A stretch of DNA of 64,000 nt from Anthoceros angustus (taxonomy: Eukaryota; Streptophyta; Anthocerotopsida; Anthocerotales; Anthocerotaceae), in assembly GCA_010909165.1 (NCBI GenBank), contig MU008160.1:2135001-2199000 (forward strand), written 5' to 3'. Each line of letters opens with the position of its first letter. The stretch's first letter is position 1. The position numbers were made by a program, and so were the translations under genes. A model generated the notes under the pieces. It searched no databases. It was not told the DNA's origin and worked only from the letters and a program-made list of their open reading frames with translations. Below, one piece after another: positions 9,540-20,346 of the stretch.

Positions 9540-10540
9540 AAAGTATAGACTACTATCAGACTAGTAAATGCATATCTCAATTGATCTCCGTGTTGTGCGA
9601 TAGCCAAGTCGTCCATTGCCATTGGTATTACACGCTGTGTAGCTTTGGCCTCGCTTTCGTAGCTCACGAGCATTCATCCACATTCTGTGCCCAATTCATT
9701 GGTCTGGAATACGCGTCTGCCACTATGTTTGGCAGTACAACGTTCCTGTTAAACATGATGTAATACGAGCTGAAATTGCCCAAGTCAGCACCGATCTCCA
9801 GAACCAAGGCAACATACGGCGTGTCATCCCAACAATTGGGCTCAACCTCCGTGCAGTACTTGCGAAGTGCGTCTTTGAAAGTTTGCACCAGCCACTCGGC
9901 CAACCCATCCGCTTGAGGGTGGTCTCTTGACGTGCGTCTGTGATCTATCAAACTCCTATCCAACAGTGCTTGGAATTCACCCCTGAATCCATTCCCTTGA
10001 TCTGTCAACACCTCTGCACGGCTTCCATATCTACTCAGAACACACTGCAAGAATGCCCGTGCCGTGTACTGCGAGGTTCTAGCTGGAAGAAATGCCAGTT
10101 CCACCCATTTCGAGAAATGCTCTATCAGAAGCATGCAATGCTTGTTGCCTTGCTTGGTCAATGGCAGCTCAGGCATCAGATTCACGGACCATCGGAAGAA
10201 TAGTCCTCTGATGGGAAGTGAATGTAGCACCACGTCCTAGCTATTGAACCTTGCATCACAAGCAGCACACCTCGCCACTACGCGTTCAACATCGGCATAC
10301 ATTCCTGACCAAAAGTATGCACTCTTCAGCATGTGATGGGTCCGTTTCACGCCGAAATGTCCAAGTGTCCTATGCACCTTGGTCACTATCTACTCTCGTT
10401 CCTCTCTTTACTCATCCCATGATCTGTCACGAACAGCTTGCCATCCCTCCATGTGTAACACATGGTCTTTCGTCACAGTCTTTGAATTGCTGCAGCATCC
10501 AGACCAGCTATCCGCCCATCCTTCAACAATTGTATAGCTG
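9540..10540 (-). pseudogene. Ty3/gypsy integrase
   Basis: The minus strand encodes the zinc-binding domain with H and C pairs in place (HRTLGHFGVKRTHHM ... CAAC, about 10390-10265). The catalytic core follows in the 10233-9664 frame with LIEHFSKWVEL, VLTDQGNGF and DHPQADGLAEW. The usual first catalytic Asp position is Glu here (IEHF), which I believe is common to this branch. The second Asp and third Glu are present. A frameshift near 9670 moves the C-terminal part to the 9673-9479 frame (VIPMAMDDLAIAQH). It inserts element cDNA into host DNA when intact. This copy is broken. Confidence 0.8.
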
Positions 10541-10559
10541 GTCCATGCTTCCATATGTC

Positions 10560-11760
10560 TCATCCGCCTTCGACGAGCTGTCCTACTCCTTCATGCTCCG
10601 TGGCCATGAGTGCCATATACAAACTTGGCACATAATGAGCATACCCGAAAACCTGTCGTGCACCAGTCGTGTCCCTCTCATTGCGCATTGGGTTTCTGCT
10701 AAGTCCATCAGCATTATGGTGCACCTTTCCTACTCGATGCATGATGTGCATATCGTATTCTGACAGTAGTAGTGCCCACCTCGCAAGCTTGCCACTCAAC
10801 TTCATGTTCGTCATCAGCCAATGTAATGGCTGATGATCAGTCACGAGTTGGAAGCTTCTGCCAAACAAATAGATTTTGAAGTGTAAAACTGCCCACACGG
10901 CGGCTAGACACTCTCCCTCATGAGATGAGTAGTTGGATTCGGCAGAATTATTAGATCTGCTTGCATACGCAACGACTCGTTCTCTTCCTTCCCCATCCAC
11001 CTGTGCAAGCACAACCCCAATTTCGGCTGCACTCCAATCCGTGTATAGGACAAACGGTTTGTCGAAGTCAGGCCTTCTGAGCATGGGCCTCTCTGATAAT
11101 TGTGCCTTCAGTTCCTGCCAAGCCTGTTCATGTTCCTGCTCCCATTGCCATTGCACCCCCTTTTTTAATAACTCATACATCACTTTGCAGGTATTGCTCA
11201 TGTTCTTTATGAAGTGACGATAATAGTTGACGAGTCCTAGAAACGCTCTCAGAGCAGCAACATCCCGTGGCCTAGGCATAAGATTAACAGCTTGCACCTT
11301 TGCCAATTGTGGTAGCACGCCACCTGGGATGATCTTATGACCAAGGTATTCTATCTCTTTGTAGGCAAACTTGCACTTCTTTGGATGTGCCTTCAGTCTT
11401 GAGCTAAATAGCCTCTACAGCAGCGCTTCGAGGTGTTGAATATGCTCCTTCAAACTGTTGTTGAATACCAAAATTTCATCAATGTAACACGTCCTCACAA
11501 ATGGTAGCCCCTATAACTCCAAGTCCGCTACTCGTTGAAAGTAAATGGATGCGTTCTTCAATCCAAACAATATCGTCTCCCATTCCCACAACTGCTCCTT
11601 ACCCCAGGATGCTGTCTTGCACTTGTCTTCTTCCTCGATGACGATTTGATTGAGACCAGACCGAAAGTCCAACGTTGTGAAGTACTTGGCCTCTCCAATC
11701 GCGTCAAAGATCTCATCAAGGGTGGGCATCGGATATCGTTCCATGGGCTAGTAGCGAATA
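10560..11760 (-). pseudogene. Ty3/gypsy reverse transcriptase and RNase H
   Basis: One uninterrupted minus-strand phase runs from 11744 to 10560. It holds RT motifs ERYPMPTLDEIFDAIGEAKYF and TTLDFRSGLNQI, the active-site segment reading YIDE where YIDD or YVDD is expected, AFLGLVNYYRHFI, then RNase H with FVLYTDWSAAEIGVVLAQ and ADGLSRNP. Two in-frame TAG codons (complement of 11511-11513 and 11415-11417) replace what look like Gln codons. There is no frameshift over 1.2 kb, unusual for this window. Upstream of 11744 another TAG falls just before the first Met. The RT N-terminus is missing at the junction near 11765. Confidence 0.85.
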
Positions 11761-11765
11761 ATCCA

Positions 11766-13579
11766 AAGTGCTTTCACGGTAATCCACCATCGACTTATCT
11801 GTGTGGTTCACCGTTTCTTCATCATTCGATTCCGCGTCCTCTTCTCAGCCTTTCGCTCAAATCTTGGGCTGCTCTTTCAAACCCTTCGAGTCGCGTTGCT
11901 GTTCTTGTGTGGCTTCGTCAGCTGGGATTGTTGATGTGCAAAAATCCACTCTTTCATGTGGTCACTGTCTCCTACACACATCACTGCTGAAAATCGCACG
12001 AAGAGCCATGTGCATGCCCGTGCGCCCGGAGAGATCTTCGTCGCTGAGCCTTAATTGGGCTTGTCCTCGTTCCGCATGCATCGCTCATGATGCCATGATG
12101 TCCATCCCACACATACATACATGGGTGTCCGCACGCTTTGGTGGCACGCAGCATAAAAAACTGGTTGTGTCATTTGGTCACATTGACCAGCCTCTGTGTC
12201 ACCGAAATTCAAAATTACACACGGGAAGGAACCTCCGCGGGAACATAAAAATGTGCGCTCCCGCGTGTTTTCCTGCTCTGTGAAGGGAACCGATCGTGCA
12301 TAACCAAACGGACTTCCTTCGCCCATTATACGCCATATCCCGTTGATGTCAATGTGGACACGGTGGGTCTTGCTTTGGGATGCATTCATGGCATATGTTC
12401 TTTGAATTGATGTGAAAAGCTTGGCATTCTGCGGTGTGGAGGCATTACATCGCACGATCTGTGCAAATGCAGGAGGAGGCGGGAGGTCGCGTGCGTTGTG
12501 TAAGGTTTCGGCATGGATTGTGCGGAATCGCCGATTGTGCGAGAATAAGCCGACTTGTGATGGAAGTTTCTCAAGCTGATTGGGGTGGTTACGCCCATGA
12601 TGGCCCGCTCTCGTAGTCAGCAGCGGTATTGGGTGAGAGGAAGCGTCTGCGGCGGGAGGCAAGCTTTGGCGAAGCTGCGAGAAGCGCAGCGAGGAATGAG
12701 CCGGTGGACATAGTAGGCAGTGCGTAACATCGGCCTCCACCTCCACAAGCCGAGTGCGTGTCGGCGCGCGATGCAGCAGCGTTATTTCAAGGTCGTTGGG
12801 GTTGATACGCACAATCTCGCGTGACAACTAGCAAGGGAGCTTGGAGCAATTCTTGCGGATGACAAGTGAGTTCTCGATTGCAATGTCGGTGAGATCTATA
12901 GTACTTTTGAAGAGCTTCCTCTGTGAAGGACTTTCGGACTCCCGGGCGGGAAAGATGAAGAGTTGTTCTTGTTCTCATGAGGAATATGAGCCAACATGTA
13001 ATTTGAAGGATGTTGGTCGGCGATCACTGAGCGAAATCGCTCTGGAATATCATTTTGTCGCGGGTCGGATGACCATCGATTCCCACAGGCCAAGCACATT
13101 GGTGTGAGTCGGGCGGATCCGATCTGCAGGTGAGTGCGGGGTGGGAAGGATTGCCGGGGCCAAGGTATGTGGTGCGGGTCCGGAAGGAAGCTTAGGTGAT
13201 GTGATCTCGGATGATGTGAAAGCGTGCAGGAGCTCGCCTCGACCTTCCTCCAACACAAAGGACACCAAGCGCCTACGTCTGGACCAAACACTTTTGACCA
13301 GCACATCATCCACTTCTTGGATACTTCACGGTGAGATGAATATGCACCGGATTCCATGCTTGTGTTGTGAGTGCGAACCTTCATCTGCTACTCCCTCACC
13401 TTCCATGCTTGTTTGTACTTCACGGTGTGCGTTATATGTTAGCACTACCTTCCAAATTCGTGTTTGACTCTTGGGCATGATGGTATTGGGGTCATAAGGG
13501 TGTTCACGTAGGCTTCTCGTATGCATCTTGGTGTTGTGATTTAGGGACCGGTGATATGGGGTGGAAGTTGGTGTTGACG
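11766..13579. other. Unassigned insert between gypsy halves
   Basis: This stretch separates minus-strand gypsy pol from its presumed gag and leads into the transposase-like gene, so it may be the 5' part of an inserted DNA transposon. A 258-codon minus frame (12827-12051) and a plus frame (12841-13107, with CEGLSDSRAGK and DVGRRSLSEIALEY) exist. The latter could be the transposase N-terminus, but neither has a definite motif. No terminal inverted repeat was found at the two edges. Confidence 0.4.
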
Positions 13580-13960
13580 GAAGGGCTATGTGATGCCTGT
13601 ATGGCCTTGTGATGGTTTGGGCTGATTGGTGATGTTGATTCCTGACTGGTTATGTTTGGGCGGCAAGTCGGGTTCCCAGTTTGGTGTGGGAGGACGGGGG
13701 TGTTTGCCCGTATTGGGGTGGTCGCTGGGTGATTTTAGTGGGCCGTGGATGATGTGAGACATGGTGATGTGGTGGTCTGCTATCTTGTTGATTGATCGTT
13801 GGTGATGTGGATGATGGCATGGTGATAAGGTGGACGGATTGGTGATGTCATGGAGTAGGTGGAGCTCATTTGCAGCCCTTAGTGATGTGGTGGATGTGTT
13901 GGTGTTGTGGATGATGGAATGGTGATCACACATGCGGTTTGGTGATGTTTTGGAGTTGTT
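13580..13960. repeat. Degenerate GGTGATG-rich minisatellite-like tract
   Basis: TTGGTGATGT, GTGGTGATG and GGATGATG recur at irregular 15-40 bp intervals for about 380 bp on the plus strand. It reads like an old, eroded tandem repeat. No open frame of interest crosses it. Confidence 0.65.
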
Positions 13961-14085
13961 CCATTTTAGTTGGCATCACTTGGTGACCTCGTGTCCGTCG
14001 TTGGAAGTGTGTTGCACGTTTTGATATTAGCCATCCATCGGTGATACCCACTGTATGTAATGAAATCGCTGTGTGAAATAGTGAT

Positions 14086-14917
14086 GTGCGAGAATTCTAC
14101 CTGCGGTTCTGCGAAAACATCGACATTTCAATTGGGCAGCGAACTTTTGAGAAATTGAAGCCGTATTTTGTGAAGAGCCTGCGAAGCGGAACTTGTCTTT
14201 ATTCTTGTATCATGTGGAAATGGCCTTTCTCAAGGGCGCTTTCAATGCTATCTTGTGATTGTCTTTCAAGTGTGCATCGAGGTCAATGTCGCTGTCCATG
14301 TGACATATGTGCTCCCAAGAAGGTGAGCTTGTTCAAGAGTGTAGTCACAGCAACACATGTGTTATGTCAGGATGTTGTCGAAATTGCTTTGTGTCGAAGG
14401 AGGCAAATGGATGGCACAACCTCGCATGTTTGCGGCACTTGTGGCGTGGGGTGGGGCAAATTGGCTTGTCCCACGAGTCATCGAATGATAAGCTTCCTCG
14501 TCCGTCCTCGGTGGCGCCGTTTTCAATACCAAGTCGTTGGTTCGACCAAGATGGGCATGAAGAAGCGGATCAAACTTGTTTTCATGGAGACTCATCCGGT
14601 GATTTTGTCATGTACTTGAAAGAAAAATTGAAAGAGTTCATCTGCACGATTTTGTGCGTGATGGCAAGAGGTTGGAATTTATCGATTGCTTGGAGTGGTT
14701 CCGTGATGTTGTCGTCTCTGTCATGGACTTGATCGAACTATGCGTTGGTGTTCAAAACGAAATTCAATCTATGCATTGGCATAATGACCAGGTTTCGATT
14801 TTTGTCTTGGTGTTTTATAGGAGGACGGGTCCAATTGATGCACAGGAACCGGCTGCTAACATCGACAAATACTATCACTTCTAAATCAGTGATGATATGG
14901 TCCACAATACATTGTAA
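14086..14917 (+). pseudogene. DDE-transposase-like protein, broken
   Basis: The first frame (14086-14619) has IGQRTFEKLKPYFVK, a Cys-rich section with CRCPCDIC and CGTCG, and RWRRFQYQVVGSTK. The frame shift near 14200 is visible because another frame reads YHVEMAFLKGAFNA there. The second frame (14654-14884) has DVVVSVMDLIELCVGVQNE then MHWHNDQVSIFVLVFYRR, where the Asp in VMD probably equals the first catalytic Asp of a DDE fold. After an in-frame TAA, ISDDMVHNTL follows (about 14885-14914), another conserved block. The C-terminal third is lost at the junction with gypsy gag. I recognise this layout from uncharacterised transposase-like proteins of algae, mosses and invertebrates but cannot name the superfamily. 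Confidence 0.55.
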
Positions 14918-14919
14918 CT

Positions 14920-16371
14920 GCCTTCTCCCCTTTTGCTCCTTTCGGCGGCTTCGGGTTGACACCTCCAGTACCTCCAGGTCTACCTTCCCCTCCTTAGCCG
15001 AACCCGCTCCGTACCACTCCACCCCAAGTTCCTTTGGCGCCTCTTCCCACTCCGCCAGCTGTGCATCCTCAATCTGTAGCACCGGCGCGGTCTTAGGGAG
15101 AGGGGGCGTTGGCGGTCGTGGCTCTCCAGCCGGGGTGCGTTCAAAATCCCCGTTACCTTGCCTAGTGGGGTATGGGCACGCGTTGGAGTAGTGCCCCGGG
15201 TTCCCATTCAGCGGATAAGCCAGACCACCGCCCCGGAACTCCATGCAGGTCTTGACGGAGGTCGATGCAGGATGGTCGGCCGCCGTCACATCGCCTTGGA
15301 CACCCTTGGCCGGTGATGCTTCTCAAGACTTGGTAGCCTCCCAATCGGGTCCCTGACTCTTCCTCATAGTCGTACTCCACTTGGTTTACGGGTCTGGAAG
15401 GGCAGTTAGCCTTCGAATGCCAATGCTGGTGGCACACCGCACACCATAGATGGGTCCGAACTGCAGGCCGCCTTCCGCCTCGCTTCTCCTGCCCTTCACC
15501 GTTGATCGCCAATTCTTCCACCCGCTTATCATTACCTGCTCCAGTCTTCCTCAACCCCGCCCACCTCTTTCAAAGGTTGATCAGCGGAAATTCTCGCACA
15601 TGCATCATGACCTCCTTCTTCTCGACCCTCCGCTTAACTGCGAGCTTTTTCTTCTTATTTCTTCGGCGAGGTTCCTCCTCTTCTTCACAAGGCCCCCTCG
15701 GATTCTTCCTAACCTCCTTCTTCCTCCGAGTAACCCTCTTCTGCCCTTCTTCCGAGGGCTCTTCATCCTCGGACTCCGACCCCCGTTTCTTTTTTTTCTT
15801 CTTCCCGCCTGGAGGCGTCCTCGGCCTTTGTTGGTGCATCGATTCCTCGTAGAGTTCTCCGCCCGACCGCCTTTACTCACATCCTTTCTCGCCAACAGCA
15901 AAGCATGCTTAGCCATTGGCTTGGGTAGGCCACCAACCAACGCATCACTACATGGTGGTGTGGGTGCTTGGCCCAAGAGCGCAGAACCGTTCAATGTACG
16001 ATCCCAACGCCTCCTCCTCGCTCGCCTGATTCTCGAGCTAGATAGACGTAGCCTTCTTGGTCAATCCACGGAATCTTTCCAAGAAGGCATCCTTCAATGC
16101 TCAAGGTCGTGAGCGCCTGGGCGGCCAGCATTCTCCCGGCATCATCGAGCCATTGCTCCTCAAGGACCTCGGTCACCTGGATAAGCAAGATCCGAACCTT
16201 CTCCGCAAGTTCGCGAGACACGAATCCTCCACGAAGGTTTCCGCGTCCCTCCTTCTTACCTCCAAGAGAGTACGCTTGCTTGGTCGATGTTGTTACATCG
16301 ACGCGAAAAGCCAGGGTTGAGGAACCACCCCTTCGCGACTTTTGTGCTACTTCCTCCTCACGATCCGTCAA
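14920..16371 (-). pseudogene. Ty3/gypsy gag with zinc knuckles
   Basis: The minus strand reads MTDREEEVAQKSRRGG at 16371, then ELAEKVRILLIQVTEVLEE, a capsid-like stretch (LGQAPTPPCSDALVGGLPKP, about 15970), and a very basic segment (15830-15600). A zinc knuckle with exact CX2CX4HX4C spacing (CAVCHQHWHSKANC) falls at about 15447-15406. A second knuckle-like stretch (GNPGHYSNAC, about 15210) has lost its first two Cys. At least three frameshifts separate the blocks. It is the likely 5' partner of the pol at 11760-9540. Its first 31 bases (16371-16341) lie inside tandem unit 1, so the duplication edge cuts through its start. Confidence 0.7.
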
Positions 16372-16399
16372 ACTACACTGCGCTTCTGGCTGAGCTCTC

Positions 16400-17255
16400 C
16401 CGTTGAGCCTGCGTCTCTCACGTGCATACGGAAGGCCTCACGGCGATCCGCCTCACTCAAAGCACGCTCTTGACTTCCTCACGCCTCCACGCATCCACAC
16501 TTACCTTCCCACTAGGCTACTTTAACGACCTCATTTCCCGGCAACGCCCAAAAATGTGGCGAGACTTTTACGGCCAATGGCACAACCCTCAGTGTGTTGG
16601 AGTAAGGAGTCCGCTCCCAAGAGAATGATGAGTTCTGCTTTGCCTCTTTCAATCGTTTCGTCCTCACTTAGTATCGCTTTAGTCTCAATACGCCTATTCA
16701 TCATTTTAAACCTAACTACCGCAACGCCACCGACAAACCCGGTATGCTGTAAGTTTAAGGACCTGTCACGTCTGTCGCTCAAGTTCGCCACCAACCCCTA
16801 GTCCGCTCCTTACCACTCTCACTACTCTCACCATCCTTGGGAAAAGCTGCGTGTGGCTACGCGGTCCGACCTCCTCCAGCTCGCCGGGCCTCTCCGCCCG
16901 GCTCAGACGCCTCCCGGAGTTCCTCCGGCCACACGCCCGGCCCGGTCACGCCGGGCCACCGCCTGACGAGCAAGGGTCCCAGGCGCTATTCCTCGCACAC
17001 CACCACACGTTAGGGTCCGTCACCAAGACCTTGATCGGCCTCCCGGTCACACCGCTGCTGACTCAGACTCAAGCGTTAACAAGAAGGCACCCAAGAGCTC
17101 GCCAAGACGCATCAACACTAAGAGAAAGATACTTTACTTAGAGCATCCCCTCTTATACTACGCCAAGGTGGCGCCTTTATTACATTTCTATTCTCGAGCC
17201 GAGGGTTACCGATGCCCTAATCGGCCGCCTACTATTCTCCTATTCCTCCCATTCC
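16400..17255 (-). repeat. LTR-like leader of the minus-strand gypsy
   Basis: It lies immediately upstream of the minus-strand gag. Read on the minus strand it has GTATAAGAGGGG (TATA-like, about 17155-17144) and TTTTTGGGCGTTGCCGGGAA (about 16556-16537). The latter resembles the TGGCGCCGTTGCCGGGGA primer site of plant gypsy elements with three bases missing. Matching DNA is at 37740-38590. No matching 3' LTR was found. LTR status is inferred. Confidence 0.4.
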
Positions 17256-19120
17256 GCCTGGGTGGGGCTCGGATGGCCCCCGACCGCCTTTGGCACCGGG
17301 CGGCCCAAGGCCGAGCTCCCCGACGATCGCTACACTAATCGGATGATCCGCGAGGGGTCCTCTCCCGAGGTCCGTCAGCCGCACTACCGGGCGGGCCCGA
17401 CAAGGCCACCACTAAGTCCTCCTCCTCTCTTATCTTCCGGGCGGGCCCCACACGGGCCCTCCAAGAGATGGATCTGCCGGGTCAGGATCGGTGGCTCTCC
17501 CACTCCCCGAAGTCTGGACCTCGGGACCCTGCTCGACTCGAGTCCTGACCTCTAGGTCCGCCTCCTCCGGGGTCCACCTGTCCGGCCTTCTTCGAGTTCG
17601 ACCGAGGGTCCGGCCACTAGAGTCCTGGACCTCTAAGTCCACCTCCTCAGGGCTTGACTTCCTGAGTCCGGGTTTTCTTCAAGAGTCCGGACAAAGTCCT
17701 GACTCACAGACCGGTTTTGCCTCCTCGCCGGCTTATCACGGCTCACCCACCGAGCCTTCCGTGGTTCTCGGTTCCCTGCTGCTCTCCACGGCCTCCTGGG
17801 CCCTCCCCTTTCTTCCGAGCGAGGTGTAGAGTGCTTACTCCTGCAAGCAGGTGACCCTTCCTCGCGTCCGCCTCGTTGCTCTCCTGCCCATTATCGCTGC
17901 CAAATGGGCCTAGGGTCCCCGTCCGTGCTGTCCCTGGTCCTTCTCCTCCTCGCCTCCTCCTTCCGACCTTTCCGAGGTCCGCCCACCGCCTGGTGGCGCA
18001 AGACCTCCAGCCTTGAGGAGCTCGTGGTAGGCAAAGTCGGAATCGACTTGTTGAATGGCCTCCTCCACATGGGCCCGAGCACCCAGATTCCTCCGCCAGA
18101 GGTGTTCCACCGGGCATGTCTGCTGGCCTGCCTCCGCTGAGCTTACCAACCGCCGGGCGGACTCTCGATGCCACCAAGGCGGCTCCGACACCTCCTCGCA
18201 GCCTTCGTCTCAATTCTCCTCCTCCTCTTCGCTTGCCCAGCCCGCTGGGCCATGGAGCCGAGCTCACCGCTTCCTCAAGAACCGGACGAAAGCACGCTTC
18301 TCCTCCAGCTTTCTTCCCTCCGCTCATCCTTTCCCGAGGTCCGCCACTTCTTCTCCAGCGGGCCAGATCCCCGCCCCGACTCCTCGGCTTCCTCCACCTC
18401 CCGCACGCGACGCCGAACTCCTCGGACTGCCGCCTATTCTCCTCCGCCTTCAAGCCGGAGCCGGAGGCGCCTATCTCCGCCAAAGTCTTGGATTCTCGCT
18501 GAGAACCCTCACGCCTCGATGCATCTGGAGTTGCAGCTCAAGGTATCCTTGTCTGCCTCCAGCTCCCCGCCGCCTTTTCTACCTCGCACTGCACTCGAGG
18601 TCCCCTATTTCCCTGCCGACCTCCAGCTCCTCCTCACGGCCGACTGCGGCTTGCTGCCGCTCGGCCTTCTGCCAGTTGGCTGTGGGCCCCACTGCCTCCT
18701 CCACCGTTCCGATCACTGAGCATGATCCCGATCGACCTTCGGTGGCTTCGCCTCATGTGCCTCACCAGCCTCACTGGTCCGATGTTGGCCAGCCTTCTCA
18801 GCCTGTCGCGAGCCCTCCGCCTCCCCGCAAGGCCTCCCTTCGTCTGCAGAGATCTCACCGTGCTTGGGCCTCCTCTGCCGCCTCACCGCCACATACTGGA
18901 GAGGACCTTAGTCCCGGCTTGAATCGCCGACTCTCGCGCCCGCCTCTCCCACTGCTTCCTCGATGCGGCCGAGGGCTTCCGCCTTCTTCCTCGCCTCCCG
19001 GCCGCCTCCATCTGCCCCGAGGAGCACCATGCGCCTTGTTGCCTCCACCTCCCGGGTCTTCGGCCGCCCAGAGTCCTCAGAGCATACCATCCATGGCCGG
19101 TGGCCAAGACGCCCGTGTTG
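17256..19120 (-). other. GC-rich coding remnant, unrecognised
   Basis: On the minus strand the distal part reads helical, Ala/Glu/Arg-rich segments (REARKKAEALGRIEEAVGEA, about 19040) suggesting another coiled-coil ORF upstream of a leader, as with ORF1 elsewhere. Plus-strand frames (for example 18055-19140, 361 codons) are Ser/Pro/Leu-rich and look like antisense shadows. Two units of this tract (here and 38600-40470) differ only by single C or G insertions, which flip frames. The 17256-17700 part is rich in GTCCGG, GAGTCC and CTGACC repeats. Confidence 0.35.
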
Positions 19121-19124
19121 CAAG

Positions 19125-19374
19125 GGTATTAGCCCAATGACTTAGACTAATACACTTAGTCTAAGTTAGGTGTCGATTAGTCATTAGTTTAGTTGAAGCC
19201 AATCACTGGAAGCTTCTTGCTCCTTCACAGGGCTTCTTGTGGAGCTTCCTAGTTCCTACGGAGGTGCATAAATACCTCCAAGCCTCATCTCAATGTGAGA
19301 GAGCTACACTGCCTCCTCCTCTCCTCCTCTTCCACCATCACGTGCCGCCACACGATCCTTCAACCGGTATCAGA
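19125..19374 (+). repeat. Copia LTR 3' part with primer site
   Basis: CGGTATCAGA at 19365-19374 is one base from the plant initiator-Met primer site TGGTATCAGA. GCATAAATACC (about 19266) is a TATA-like element about 100 bp upstream. A perfect hairpin, CTTAGACTAA-tacac-TTAGTCTAAG, lies at 19141-19165. The LTR start is not clear. A copia gag begins about 1 kb downstream, which supports the call. The copy is at 40471-40720. Confidence 0.5.
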
Positions 19375-19394
19375 ATTTTCTAGGCTGCAGTGGC

Positions 19395-20200
19395 GGCACC
19401 GTGGAATTGCAGTGATCCACCGCAAAGTGAGGGCCGCGAGCGCCCGCACGAAGCCGCGAGTGGAACGAGGCCGAGCGAGGCAAGATCGCGACCTCACAGG
19501 CGCGAGCCGTTTGCGCGTCAGCGGCCTGGCCGTGGAGGCCGTGGCGACGTGGCGCGGCCGCGGCGACACGGGGCGCTGGGACGCCACAGACGGACGCTGG
19601 CCACGGCCATGGGCGCGGAGCGCTTACCGGCGGAGCCGCGCTGGCGGCTGCCACGGGGCGCGGAGCTACGGCCGCGGGGCGCGGAGAGCGCGGCCGCGAG
19701 GCGTGTGTCGCCAGACGCTACGGCCAGAAGCGCGGACGCGGCGGCCAAAGGCCAGCCGCCAGTACGCGGCGCGCGGACGCGCGGGGCTGGGCCGCGGCGC
19801 GGCGGCAGAGGGCGGGGTAGGGCGCAGGCGCGGCGTGCAAGCCCTGCGGGGCGCGCAGTTGAGGGGCGCGCGGCGGCAGGCGCGGCGGGGCGCGCGGCAT
19901 TTACCGCCGCAAGCGGGCCAGCGGGCACGTGCCGCGACGCAGAAAGCCGCAGAGCGCGGCGCGGCCGGGTGCGATTGCGGCCGCGGTGGCGCGGCGGGCC
20001 GCGACGCAGCGCAGAGCGGGCGGCGCCGGCGGGTGCGATCGGCTGCGCGCGCGCGCCTGCAGGGCGCGCGTTATCAACATGTAGGCGCGGTGTGGCCGTG
20101 GCGGGTGGCCGCGGCGCGGGCGTCGGCGCGCGGTTGCGCAGCGGGGCGCAGATAGCCGGGGCGCGAAAGTACGTAGTTGCCGAACGCCAGCGAGAGCGTA
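19395..20200 (+). other. Very GC-rich leader between copia primer site and gag
   Basis: This is a CpG-dense tract built of short GCGCGG/GGCGCGC words. Long frames (19295-20155, 19390-20262 and several antisense) are Arg/Ala/Gly-only and are expected from composition. The corresponding stretch at 40750-41590 keeps the word composition but is rearranged and longer, so this is the fastest-diverging part of the duplicated unit. I see no gene. Confidence 0.5.
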
Positions 20201-20346
20201 AAATTGCCGAACGATTTGGAAGAATGTGGAATAGTCAACGGCAAAATACACACGGACCGTGATGCTTTCTTCTTTGACTCGATAAGGCAAGTCGAGGTTT
20301 TATCTCAGACGATTTTTGAGTCATGATGTCTTCATCGTAAAACGCC

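Noticed and set aside
12051-12827. 258-codon minus-strand frame
   Set aside because: No motif, odd composition (many His, Cys and Arg), no second copy to test it. It is covered as unassigned insert and not called a gene.
13600-14000. Minus-strand 115-codon frame rich in His and Thr
   Set aside because: It is the translation of the degenerate GGTGATG repeat and has no independent support.
18055-19140. 361-codon plus-strand frame, one of the longest in the window
   Set aside because: Ser/Pro/Leu-rich, antisense to a helical minus-strand frame, and broken by single-base changes in the unit 2 copy. Long frames are expected at this GC content.
19295-20262. 286- and 290-codon frames in the GC-rich leader
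   Set aside because: They consist almost only of Arg, Ala and Gly in overlapping phases on both strands, lack motifs and are not conserved at 40750-41590.
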